Source: Gammaproteobacteria bacterium (lineage in GTDB: Bacteria > Pseudomonadota > Gammaproteobacteria > Steroidobacterales > GCA-2729495). From it: a DNA stretch of 64,000 nucleotides. The notes below the pieces were generated by a model. It did no database searches. It was not told the origin of the DNA and saw nothing but the letters and a program-made list of their open reading frames with translations. Shown in pieces: positions 6,995 to 14,810 of the stretch. The position numbers were made by a program, and so were the translations under genes. The DNA lies in NCBI GenBank assembly GCA_024229935.1, contig JAAERX010000051.1, positions 1-64,000 on the forward strand, read 5' to 3'. Within the stretch, counting starts at the first letter, position 1. The number at the start of each line of letters is the position of its first letter.

Positions 6995-9975
6995 TACGCG
7001 GCTCCTTCTTTTATCTCTGCAGCTGGTTCAACCGGCTTCCAGGTATCTACGCCGGTCCATTTTTCAAACTCCATTAGTGTTGAGTTGGGTTTGATACCGT
7101 GAGATTTTTTGGTTATGGATTTACTGGGGTTTAGTAGGTTAACGCAGCCACCTAAGTCGGTGGATTTGCCGGGCTCACCCATGGGTCGGTACTCGGCTGA
7201 TGCGGTTGCAACGCTGACAACCCCTGGACGAATTCTGTCGGTGCATTGTGCCGCACAAACAATGGAGCCGCGGTTGTTCCACAAACGGATCAGGTCATCA
7301 TCTACAACGCCTCTATCTATAGCATCCTGCTGGTTAACTCTAGCCACCAGGTAATAATGCCCGTCCACCAGTACGCGATGCTCGCGGATGTCACGCAGTG
7401 AACTGCCTTCATCATCACCCATCACGTGAAAGGGGTAACGTGAATGCGGTGAGAGCAACTGTAGGGGGTAGTCTGCCAGTTCTGCTTCCTTGTTCGGGTC
7501 TTCGTAGGCAGGCATATATTTGTTTAATGGTGGCCGATCTGGATCGTCGAAGCGGCCCAGGGTCTCGGGAACAAACTCGTATTTGCCCGAAGGTGTTTGC
7601 AGTCCCTCACCGAAGTTATTGACATATTCTGATGGCAGCGGGGCGGGCTCAGGCACATCCTTTTTCCGGCCTTCATAAAACCATTTGTAGGCAGTGGGTG
7701 CTCGAGAGGCTTCTGGTTCCGGCGGCACGACGAAGTAACCTTTTTTTAGAAACTTCTTCCAGGAGATATGTTTGGATATATCGCTGGAGTCAAACACGCG
7801 CTTACACCAGTCGAGTTCTGTCTGTCCGCCTTCTGAATATACCGCGCCCATATCGAGTTTTTCTGACAGGGCAAGGAAAATATCGTAATCGGATTTGGAT
7901 TCACCCAGTGGCTCGATGGCTTTGTGCTGCATATTGATTACACGGTGATTGCACATCGAATACATGTGATGCACATAGGCCGGTCCCACGTTCAGCTCTT
8001 CACTAATATCCCAGCGCTCAAATACTGAACATGCGGGCAGGATGATATCGGCAAACTTGGTTTCACCTTCATTCCAAACGGACTGGTTTACGACAAATTT
8101 TAAATTGTCATGTTGATACATCTTCACCCAGCGATTGGAGTTCACCATGGTGCCAAAGGAGGCACTGCCGTACTTGTAGAGCATTTCTACCGGTACATGC
8201 CCGGGGGAGGGGTAACCAAACGGGAAGAACTGGCCCTGTACGGATGCGACATCAGTCAGGTAACCCATAGCCCTGCCTTCCATGATGGCCTCAGGCAGAT
8301 AGATGCGGGGGATGGCCTGTCTGACTGAGCTCATGGTCACGATGTGTGGCATGCGCTGATAGTTATTTGCCGAATTGGCACTGTATGCTAGGTCACCAGA
8401 CATGCTGCCTTCGGCATAGCCGGGGAAGTAGAAGTTAAAGTCGAGTGGGGTGCCAAACTGTAGGTTACCGAAGTTTGAGCCGGGGCTGCCCATTCCCTGC
8501 ATGGCACCAAGAATGGTCATCATGCGGGCCCATTGCACACCCATGGGTCCGCGACAGGCACCGCCAACACCACTGCCCCAGCCGCCTGCACCGAGATAGG
8601 TTTTTTTCTTGGCCCATTCGCGGGCTAAAGCACGTACATCACGAGCCGGTACGCCGGTTTCAGCTTCTTGCCACTCGGGTGTTTTTGGTATGCCGTCGTC
8701 TTCACCGAGGACGTGCGCTTTCCATTCAGAAAAGCCGGTGGTGCGTTTCTCAACAAATTCTTTGTCGTAGGTGTCTTCGGTAATCCAGACATAGGTTAGT
8801 GCCTGTGCAAAGGCTGCATCGGTACTGGGCTTGGGTGAGATCCACTTGCCACCTAAGTGTGCTGCCGTGTGGTTCATGTACGGGTCGATGTGCACCATCT
8901 TGATGCCCAGCTCTTTTGCCCAGGACCGTCGGCGGGTGCCGTCGAAGCCATAGGTTGCATCAGGGTCACTAGACCAGAACACAATCATCTCGGCTTCTTT
9001 CAGGCAGTCTTCTACCGTGCCGTAAGGTTCAGATGCGCCCAGGCGCAGGCTGTTACCCCAGTGATGCATTGCGCCCCAGTACCAGCCTTCCCAGCTGTCT
9101 GGGTTGTGCACCAGCTTGGTGACACCGATTAAGTTCCAGAAGCGGTTAAAGGCACTCAGGTAATGACCGAGGTTACCCCACTGGTGATGTGATCCGTTGG
9201 CAACGGCTACTGCACCCGGACCTACAGATTTACAGCGTTTGATTTCATTACTGACGATATCGAGTGCTTCGTCCCAGCTGATTCGTTCAAATTCTGATTT
9301 ACCGCGATTTTGAATATTACGATTACCATTGGGGTCAAAATCCACTCGTTTCATCGGGTACAGAATACGTTCTTTTGAATACACCATGGACTTCTGGCAG
9401 ATGCCATGTGCTGGCAGGGTGGTTTTACGGGGTGGTGTAAAGGTTTTGCCACGGGCTTTAATCGACCACGGTTGTGCATCGGTGTCATCAAATTCGATGG
9501 GGGTGGTGCGGATGATTTTGCCATCTTTGACATAGACGAACAGCGGCCCGCCATTGGTGCCGTTGGTGTAACGCATGACACCGTTGCCCATGTCGGTGCC
9601 GGCCTTCCAGGTAATGGTTTCCAGACGGGCGAGCAGCGCCATAAACCATACGGCCAGATCATCAGGTCCTTCTACACCGATTTTAAAGTTCTTGGCAGCA
9701 TCAATGCGTTCTAACTGATCGAATGGAGGGGTAAGGAAGCTTGCACCGATGGCCTCGTTTTTAAAAATGAGAGAGACATCTGGCTTTTCATGAATGCCAC
9801 TGCCGGAGCTGATTTTACCGTTATTGAGCTTGATCCAGCGGCCCAGTTCTTTGTCCGCTACTCTGAACTGTGCGGTGATATTCTTTTCTTTCAAGCGTTC
9901 TGAGAATTCGGGGTAAATAGCAGCAACAGTGCGCATTGCCTGTGGAATGCCCCAAAGAATGGCTGAAAATTTCAT
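6994..9975 (-). CDS. catalytic (alpha) subunit of a pyrogallol transhydroxylase-like molybdoenzyme with N-terminal SCP2-like domain
   Basis: Member of the DMSO-reductase superfamily (bis-molybdopterin guanine dinucleotide). The start at 9975 has a GGAGAG ribosome site six bases upstream and gives 993 residues. Residues 1-119 resemble a sterol-carrier-protein-2 domain (FRVADKELGRWIKLNNGKI, PDVSLIFKNEAI, FKIGVEGPDDLAVWF). The rest, about 874 residues, matches the length of Pelobacter transhydroxylase alpha. It lacks the N-terminal CxxCxxxC cluster motif, as that enzyme does. His263 (NGSHHQWG), Asp293 and Ser294 (HNPDSWEGW) sit exactly 119 residues beyond the His144, Asp174 and Ser175 I recall for the Pelobacter active site, Ser175 being the Mo ligand. 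Expected chemistry is hydroxyl transfer or hydration on a polyhydroxylated aromatic. The real substrate is unknown. No cofactor genes are nearby. Confidence 0.82.
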   Translation of the reverse strand: MKFSAILWGIPQAMRTVAAIYPEFSERLKEKNITAQFRVADKELGRWIKLNNGKISSGSGIHEKPDVSLIFKNEAIGASFLTPPFDQLERIDAAKNFKIGVEGPDDLAVWFMALLARLETITWKAGTDMGNGVMRYTNGTNGGPLFVYVKDGKIIRTTPIEFDDTDAQPWSIKARGKTFTPPRKTTLPAHGICQKSMVYSKERILYPMKRVDFDPNGNRNIQNRGKSEFERISWDEALDIVSNEIKRCKSVGPGAVAVANGSHHQWGNLGHYLSAFNRFWNLIGVTKLVHNPDSWEGWYWGAMHHWGNSLRLGASEPYGTVEDCLKEAEMIVFWSSDPDATYGFDGTRRRSWAKELGIKMVHIDPYMNHTAAHLGGKWISPKPSTDAAFAQALTYVWITEDTYDKEFVEKRTTGFSEWKAHVLGEDDGIPKTPEWQEAETGVPARDVRALAREWAKKKTYLGAGGWGSGVGGACRGPMGVQWARMMTILGAMQGMGSPGSNFGNLQFGTPLDFNFYFPGYAEGSMSGDLAYSANSANNYQRMPHIVTMSSVRQAIPRIYLPEAIMEGRAMGYLTDVASVQGQFFPFGYPSPGHVPVEMLYKYGSASFGTMVNSNRWVKMYQHDNLKFVVNQSVWNEGETKFADIILPACSVFERWDISEELNVGPAYVHHMYSMCNHRVINMQHKAIEPLGESKSDYDIFLALSEKLDMGAVYSEGGQTELDWCKRVFDSSDISKHISWKKFLKKGYFVVPPEPEASRAPTAYKWFYEGRKKDVPEPAPLPSEYVNNFGEGLQTPSGKYEFVPETLGRFDDPDRPPLNKYMPAYEDPNKEAELADYPLQLLSPHSRYPFHVMGDDEGSSLRDIREHRVLVDGHYYLVARVNQQDAIDRGVVDDDLIRLWNNRGSIVCAAQCTDRIRPGVVSVATASAEYRPMGEPGKSTDLGGCVNLLNPSKSITKKSHGIKPNSTLMEFEKWTGVDTWKPVEPAAEIKEGAA

Positions 9976-10393
9976 GTTGCTCTCCAAAAAATGAGCGATT
10001 TGAACGTTTGATTATGAGCAGGAAGCCGGGGCTTCTGGTCAGTGCTGTGTCTTGTAAGAGTGCGCAGCTTAAAGTCTGCAACTTTTTATATACTCATACA
10101 CTATAACGACCGGTTATTCCCTGTGATGATAAATGTCAGTGAGATTGCGTGCAGTGACTATAACTCTTGTATATGGAGCCGCCCCTGCACGGAGTTATGG
10201 TGACTGGCTCCAAAAGGTAAATGTCATCGATGTTGCAAGCTGCGCATAATACACCCTTACGGGCTGGTTTTTTAGAGGTTTGGGGGCTATATATAAGGGT
10301 CAGGCCAGTTATTCATAAATACACTGTAACCTCTGGAGATTGGGGTCTGAGCTGGTGCCACTATGGCCTAAATTATGCTGTTTGAAGGACGTA
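9976..10393. other. divergent intergenic region, molybdoenzyme / hslR
   Basis: About 420 bases between two divergent genes, presumably holding both promoters. I see a short imperfect palindrome TATAACGACCGGTTATT at about 10099-10115, and separated GGAGCC / GGCTCC arms around 10173-10209 that could form a hairpin in RNA. Neither matches a regulator site I can name. No protein-coding frame is convincing. Confidence 0.4.
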
Positions 10394-10810
10394 ATGATTA
10401 AAGCTTTTGCACAGGACAAAGTGCGCCTGGATAAATGGCTGTGGGCCGCACGCTTTTTTAAAACCCGGCGGTTGGCCAAAGAGGCCATTGATGGTGGCAA
10501 AGTACACTGTGCAGGCCGACGCATTAAGGCGGCTAAAGAAATCTCTGTAGGTGACAGGCTTACTGTACACCAGGGCATCAGTGAGAAAGAAGTGCTGGTA
10601 ATGGCACTGAGTGACCGGCGTCGTGGGGCAACTGAGGCGGCATTACTTTATGAGGAAACTGTCGGCAGCAAAGCACTGCGTGACAAGCTTGATGCAGATC
10701 GCAAGGCTGGGTCAGCTGGGTTTATACCCAGCGATCATAAACCCAGCAAAAAAGAGCGTCGGCAGATTCATAAATTACTGTCCCAAAAGTTCCAGGTACC
10801 TGATGAATAA
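10394..10810 (+). CDS. hslR: heat shock protein 15 (ribosome-associated S4-domain protein)
   Basis: HslR binds stalled 50S subunits carrying nascent chains and helps recycle them after heat stress (E. coli knowledge). The 138-residue protein opens with VRLDKWLWAARFFKTRRLAKEAIDGGKVH, the S4 RNA-binding domain, followed by KAAKEISVGDRLTV and a basic C-terminal tail (SDHKPSKKERRQIHKL) as in E. coli Hsp15. I start it at the ATG at 10394, with GAAGGA just upstream. It overlaps the following pseudouridine synthase gene by eight bases, so the two RNA-acting proteins probably share a transcript. Confidence 0.92.
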   Translation: MIKAFAQDKVRLDKWLWAARFFKTRRLAKEAIDGGKVHCAGRRIKAAKEISVGDRLTVHQGISEKEVLVMALSDRRRGATEAALLYEETVGSKALRDKLDADRKAGSAGFIPSDHKPSKKERRQIHKLLSQKFQVPDE

Positions 10811-11699
10811 AGATAGTGAACATCAGGAAGTTCATGTACAGGTTAAGTCCTCGGCAGATAACCCGGTTGATCTGTTGCATTGTGCCACCGGCCTTACAAA
10901 GCAATGCATCAAAACAACAATGACCAAGGGTGCTGTTTGGATAACGCGTGGGAGTAAAACTCAGCGACTTCGACGGGCGAAGCGCACCCTGCGTGAGGGT
11001 GATGAGTTACATCTTTACTATGATCCAGTAATTCTGGCGGAGATTCCTGCTGCACCTATGCTATTGGCAGATGTGGGTGGCTATTCAGTATGGAACAAAC
11101 CCTATGGATTACGTTCACAGGGTTCTAAATGGGGTGATCACTGCACCGTGGTGCGCTGGGCCGAACAACATTTGCAGCCAGAGCGTCCGGCATTTACGGT
11201 CCATCGGCTGGACCGAGCAGCCAACGGGCTCATATTGGTGGCACATTCCAAATCTCTAGCTGCTGCTCTGGCCACTCTGTTTCAGGAGCGTCAAATTGAG
11301 AAATACTATCGTGCAGTTGTAACCGGTGATTTTTCCACGCAGCCTAATCCCATTCGTGTTGAGCAGCCCATTGATGGCAAAGCAGCCGTTAGTGAGATTT
11401 CATTCCAGCAACTTGGTGCTGATGGTGAGCGGTCACTTGTGGAGGTGCGTATTGAGACTGGACGCAAGCATCAGATTCGTCGCCACCTGGCTGCACTTGG
11501 CCATGCTGTATGTGGTGACCGGTTGCATGGCATGGGAGAGCAAGACGGTGTAGACCTGCAATTAACGGCTTATCTGCTGAAGTTTCATTGTCCGGTCAAT
11601 AATGAACTTGTTGAATATAGTTTACCGACAGAACCGGATAGTTTACTGACAGAACCGGCACTACCACCTTCTAAGAAAGGTTTTGAGGGACAGGGGTAA
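10803..11699 (+). CDS. RluA-family RNA pseudouridine synthase
   Basis: Predicted to convert uridine to pseudouridine in rRNA or tRNA. The 298-residue protein has an N-terminal basic region, possibly a degenerate S4 domain (TKQCIKTTMTKGAVWITRG). The RluA catalytic core follows, with HRLDRAANGLIL carrying the catalytic aspartate, and then the conserved EKYYRAVVTG and GRKHQIRRHLAALGH blocks. The start ATG at 10803 lies inside the last codons of hslR and fits the family start. The target site cannot be deduced from sequence. The C-terminal end contains a short near-duplicate (EPDSLLTEPAL). Confidence 0.88.
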   Translation: MNKDSEHQEVHVQVKSSADNPVDLLHCATGLTKQCIKTTMTKGAVWITRGSKTQRLRRAKRTLREGDELHLYYDPVILAEIPAAPMLLADVGGYSVWNKPYGLRSQGSKWGDHCTVVRWAEQHLQPERPAFTVHRLDRAANGLILVAHSKSLAAALATLFQERQIEKYYRAVVTGDFSTQPNPIRVEQPIDGKAAVSEISFQQLGADGERSLVEVRIETGRKHQIRRHLAALGHAVCGDRLHGMGEQDGVDLQLTAYLLKFHCPVNNELVEYSLPTEPDSLLTEPALPPSKKGFEGQG

Positions 11700-11751
11700 T
11701 TAGGGGTGGTCACTGCCCCTAGTTGTATTGCTTAGATAAATAGCCTGATAG

Positions 11752-12744
11752 TTAAAGAGCTTCAAATAATTCTTGCAGCGCGCCACTGCCTGGGTTGCGG
11801 ACCAGCATGGTTTTACACTTACCACGTCCTGGCAGATCAATTTCTATAGGGGCTGAAAATTCTTCTACACCTATAGCAGCACAGGCACTGGCTGCCTCAT
11901 CTATATTGCTGATCTGAAAGGACTGAGCCAGGTAACCAATATTGGGTGCTACAGCGTCAGGCACCAAGTTAGGGGTTTCATAGTTAAGGGGTGCTGCCAG
12001 AGCAATTTTACCGTACTCATGATCACCCTGAACCAGCACGCTGTGAGTGCGTGAGCCTTTTTCCAGGTTTAAAGCTGTGTTTGTTTCTTCACCCTCAAGG
12101 ATGGAGTCCACAAATAATGTCATGTTTAAAGGACCGTAATAAAAGGCGAGGGCTTTTTCCATGTCAAGTACGCTGTGAGCTGTGGTGACAACTGCTGTAA
12201 AGCCGGATGGTGTGCGACCGTATTTGCTAACAAAGCTGTCTATATGTCCGATGAGCGTTTTTGGGTCTTTGGTTAGCAATTCAACAAGGTTAATGACAAC
12301 GCCATCAGGCCCGTCAAAAGCAAGTTCCATGGTTTCACCAACGCTTGGCCCAAAATTGTTGTAAGCAGGCTCGCTCCAGAAATCAAAACCCTGAGATTTA
12401 AGTTGCAGATAATCCTGTTTAATGTCACTAGTGTAAATATTCAGGTTAAACAAGCCAGTTGCTCGGCGTATGCCCGGATGCCTGATGAATTTTCGCTCAG
12501 GTGTATTGAACTCCATGAGTTGAATACGGCCAACGGGATCAGCGCCATGTTTAAGGAATGCGCACTGTGCTGAGGTGCCGGCAGGGACTTGCCAGTATTG
12601 CTCGAATTCAGGCCCTTGCCAGATTTTGGTCTCAGCAATCTCCAGACCTATGGTTTCTGCATAAAATTCAAGGGACTCATTAAGATCCTCAACGCTGATT
12701 ACAACAACACTAACGGGGGCACTAATGCTTTTTTTATCATTCAT
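11752..12744 (-). CDS. two-domain VOC (glyoxalase/extradiol dioxygenase fold) protein
   Basis: A 330-residue protein with two vicinal-oxygen-chelate modules. The first (about 8-160) starts VSVVVISVEDLNESLEFYAETIGLEI and ends with an ELAFDGPDGVVINLVEL strand. The second (about 180-330) starts FTAVVTTAHSVLDMEKALAFYYGPL and ends in LVRNPGSGALQELFEAL. Such proteins include glyoxalases, extradiol dioxygenases and related lyases acting through a bound metal, but the ligands are not clear enough to choose among them. It is a single gene with an unrelated neighbour on either side. The start is the ATG preceded by a purine-rich stretch. Confidence 0.75.
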   Translation of the reverse strand: MNDKKSISAPVSVVVISVEDLNESLEFYAETIGLEIAETKIWQGPEFEQYWQVPAGTSAQCAFLKHGADPVGRIQLMEFNTPERKFIRHPGIRRATGLFNLNIYTSDIKQDYLQLKSQGFDFWSEPAYNNFGPSVGETMELAFDGPDGVVINLVELLTKDPKTLIGHIDSFVSKYGRTPSGFTAVVTTAHSVLDMEKALAFYYGPLNMTLFVDSILEGEETNTALNLEKGSRTHSVLVQGDHEYGKIALAAPLNYETPNLVPDAVAPNIGYLAQSFQISNIDEAASACAAIGVEEFSAPIEIDLPGRGKCKTMLVRNPGSGALQELFEAL

Positions 12745-12900
12745 TTAGAGGGTCCTGGGGTGTTGATGAGGTTCATTTTTTCTGGATTCTACAGAAAAAA
12801 GAGTAGTGCGAGGCAATGTACAACCCTAATAACTGGTGACTTTAATAGAAGAGTGGTTCAGCGGCTGCCCTTTACTGAAAGTAAAACTTATGTGCGTTGG

Positions 12901-12944
12901 CATGAGCGCGCACTGGTGCCAGCATGAGTGCGCACTGGTGCTGG
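12901..12944. repeat. 22-bp tandem repeat, two copies
   Basis: Two adjacent 22-base units beginning CATGAG(C/T)GCGCACTGGTG, identical at 20 of 22 positions, in the 575-base gap between the VOC gene and the small gene at 13321. The rest of that gap is AT-rich and I see no gene in it. A short (TTAA)n tract runs at about 13267-13286, just before the small gene. Confidence 0.6.
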
Positions 12945-13320
12945 TTATTGGCCTGAAACAGTTTAGGTGAATTGAGTAACTTAATGGTGACAATCTTCTT
13001 GAGTTATTTTCCTGGCTCCTTTCAGGAATCGGTGTCAGTAATTTTAACAAAGTGTTTTTGGCTAACATCATTTTTCATAACTTTTAAGAAAACAGTGCGA
13101 CAAAAAATTATCGGAATACTTCACATAACTAACTGCTCATAGGGATAAGTTAATTTGCTGCACTGAAACTAACTTTTGCTGTGTTGCTTTATCTTGTTTA
13201 TTTGTGGAGATTTAATGGTATTTAATCTGCATATTTTTTTGCATAGGTATTTTTTTTTGGTAAAATAATTAATTAATTAATTAATAATAAATAGACTAGA
13301 AGCACAGAGGTTGGGGACAC

Positions 13321-13674
13321 ATGTTTTTTCTTTTTTTACTTGCAATTCTTTTTGCAGTATCAAGACTGATATATAAATCAGTCTTGATTGCATTTCATCT
13401 GCAAGTTGCCAGCAGGTATAGCAGAGATGCGGCTGAGGAAGAGTATTTGGAAATGGTGCTTATGCTCATTGCCTATGGCATGGATGCATGGTCATCAGAA
13501 CTACAGGCTAAAGACGTGAAGAATGTAACTGAGCGAGCTATAGCTATGAAGTGTCGTATGCGTGAGCTTGACAATAAATATCATGGTGTGATGTTCCGGT
13601 TCCGGTTTCGTCCTGCATTCAAAGCAGAAATTGAAAAGATGTCTGAAGACTTTGTCTGTGCGCAGACGTGTTAA
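13321..13674 (+). CDS. hypothetical small membrane-anchored protein
   Basis: A 117-residue protein I do not recognise. Residues 2-25 are strongly hydrophobic (FFLFLLAILFAVSRLIYKSVL), a likely membrane anchor. The remainder is charged and helical, with LMLIAYGMDAWSSELQAKD and FRFRPAFKAEIEKM. The start ATG follows AGAGGTTGGGG, a fair ribosome site. A perfect 10-base inverted repeat lies inside codons 14-22 and may affect translation of its mRNA. Base composition is more AT-rich than neighbouring genes. Confidence 0.55.
   Translation: MFFLFLLAILFAVSRLIYKSVLIAFHLQVASRYSRDAAEEEYLEMVLMLIAYGMDAWSSELQAKDVKNVTERAIAMKCRMRELDNKYHGVMFRFRFRPAFKAEIEKMSEDFVCAQTC
13361..13386. repeat. perfect hairpin inside the 5' coding region of the small membrane protein gene
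   Basis: Arms CAAGACTGAT and ATCAGTCTTG around ATATAA, a perfect 10-base inverted repeat starting 40 bases after the start codon. It would form a stable RNA hairpin early in the message, or act as a symmetric protein site. Confidence 0.65.
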
Positions 13675-13773
13675 TAAAGTAATTTTATCTTTACAGTTGT
13701 GACAGACTTCGACCATCCGCGGTTTTCATATAAACCCAGTCTTGGCCAGGCTCACCAAATCCTTATGATGAAA

Positions 13774-13848
13774 TGGACGGGGTGAGAGGATTCGAACCTA
13801 CGGCTCCTGCCTCCCGAAACCGTAGAACTACCAGAAGAGCTTGACCCG
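13774..13848 (-). pseudogene. degenerate tRNA-Pro(CGG)
   Basis: The 3' half is clearly tRNA: the TTCGGGA anticodon loop (CGG) with GGCAGG on its 3' side, a T arm with GGTTCGAATCC, then CTCACCCCG and an encoded CCA. This matches bacterial tRNA-Pro. The 5' half retains AGCTC and CTGGTAG, but pairing is broken. The acceptor begins CGGGTCA against CACCCCG, giving three mismatches in seven. The 5' anticodon strand reads CTACGGT where CTGCT is needed to pair with GGCAG. The D arm is shortened. I read it as a decayed tRNA gene copy rather than a working tRNA. Confidence 0.65.
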
Positions 13849-13917
13849 TACGGGGCGGGTTAGTTTGGGAGTCCGTTTACCATCCGTTAGTGCGGTTGAG
13901 GTGTGACCGTTGCCTAC

Positions 13918-13941
13918 AAAAAACCCCGCACAATACGGGGC
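13918..13941 (-). terminator. rho-independent terminator of the VPLPA-CTERM gene
   Basis: Read on the minus strand: GCCCCG, loop TATTGTG, CGGGG, then six T. It lies 24 bases beyond the stop codon of the minus-strand gene ending at 13965. Confidence 0.85.
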
Positions 13942-13964
13942 TTAATAAATTGTTTCAGTTCGCT

Positions 13965-14579
13965 TTATGCGGTATGTCTACGTCGGAACCAGCCAAGCAA
14001 ACCCAGCCCGGAACCGAACAGCCAGACTGCAGCTGGAACCGGCACTGCCTGCAGGGTTATGTTGTCGAGAACGGGCACGAGACCGAATGTATTATAGCTT
14101 GAAACCTTAAACGCTATATCTAAGGAGGTCAGATTCTGCCAGGAGTCGTCGAAAAACACGGTCTCGATGCCCAGCGTCGCACTGATCCCCTTAGTGATCG
14201 TGCCGCCCCCCTGCAGGTATCCGGTCACCGTTCCGGCACCCGGGAAGTCGTTTGTCGTAAAACCTGTATTGGAATACACATCCAGCGAATCGAGTTCGAA
14301 GGTCAGACCGGCTTGCGAATAGATTGACACGCCTTCGGACGTGTCTCCACACCAACCACAGAAAAACAGGGCCGGAGTACCATTACCCCCTGCTACTGTG
14401 GCCATGACCGGATCAAACGGTGCCAGTGCCGGGTCAATCACAAAACCGTCTTCGAACTGCGGGGTCTCAAACTGGCCGCCTGTCGAATTGTCATCGAAAT
14501 CAATAACAATGGTCGTTGCATTTGCAGCTACTGATAGCAGGCTAAAACTAAACGTAATTAGAAGTATCAAATGCTTCAT
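13965..14579 (-). CDS. exported protein with VPLPA-type exosortase sorting tail
   Basis: A 204-residue secreted protein. The start at 14579 has an AGGAGA ribosome site and gives a clean signal peptide (MKHLILLITFSFSLLSVAANA). The mature part is polar and beta-rich (IVIDFDDNSTGGQFETPQFEDGFVID). The C-terminus reads VPVPAAVWLFGSGLGLLGWFRRR: a VPLPA-like motif, one membrane helix and an arginine cluster, the layout recognised by exosortases that process PEP-CTERM-type proteins. The function of the mature domain is unknown; substrates of this type are usually extracellular or tied to exopolysaccharide. No exosortase gene lies in the window. A second protein with almost the same tail is encoded at 53718. 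Confidence 0.85.
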   Translation of the reverse strand: MKHLILLITFSFSLLSVAANATTIVIDFDDNSTGGQFETPQFEDGFVIDPALAPFDPVMATVAGGNGTPALFFCGWCGDTSEGVSIYSQAGLTFELDSLDVYSNTGFTTNDFPGAGTVTGYLQGGGTITKGISATLGIETVFFDDSWQNLTSLDIAFKVSSYNTFGLVPVLDNITLQAVPVPAAVWLFGSGLGLLGWFRRRHTA

Positions 14580-14810
14580 TACAATTCTCCTGTAATCTTG
14601 ACCCTTGGACACCCTAAATGTGGATCTTATTTTTAAAAACAATATCAACCGCAGATAGGTATTACAAGAATCAAGGAATACCCGTCATCAATATGTAAAA
14701 AGTAGGTTACTAGCGGCGTGCGGGTGTAAGACACAGGGGGAAGAAAGGCATTATAACTTTAGTGGAAGCCAGGTTGGCTGTCGATATGCGCCTGAGAAAC
14801 CTCTGGAGCG

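Noticed and set aside
9351-9714. Overlapping ORFs on both strands within the molybdoenzyme gene
   Set aside because: They are shadow frames of a strongly supported coding sequence.
12901-12944. Possible CRISPR array
   Set aside because: The two units are directly adjacent with no spacer and no cas genes are present.
13774-13848. Functional tRNA-Pro
   Set aside because: Three of seven acceptor pairs fail and the anticodon stem does not close, so I list it as a pseudogene.
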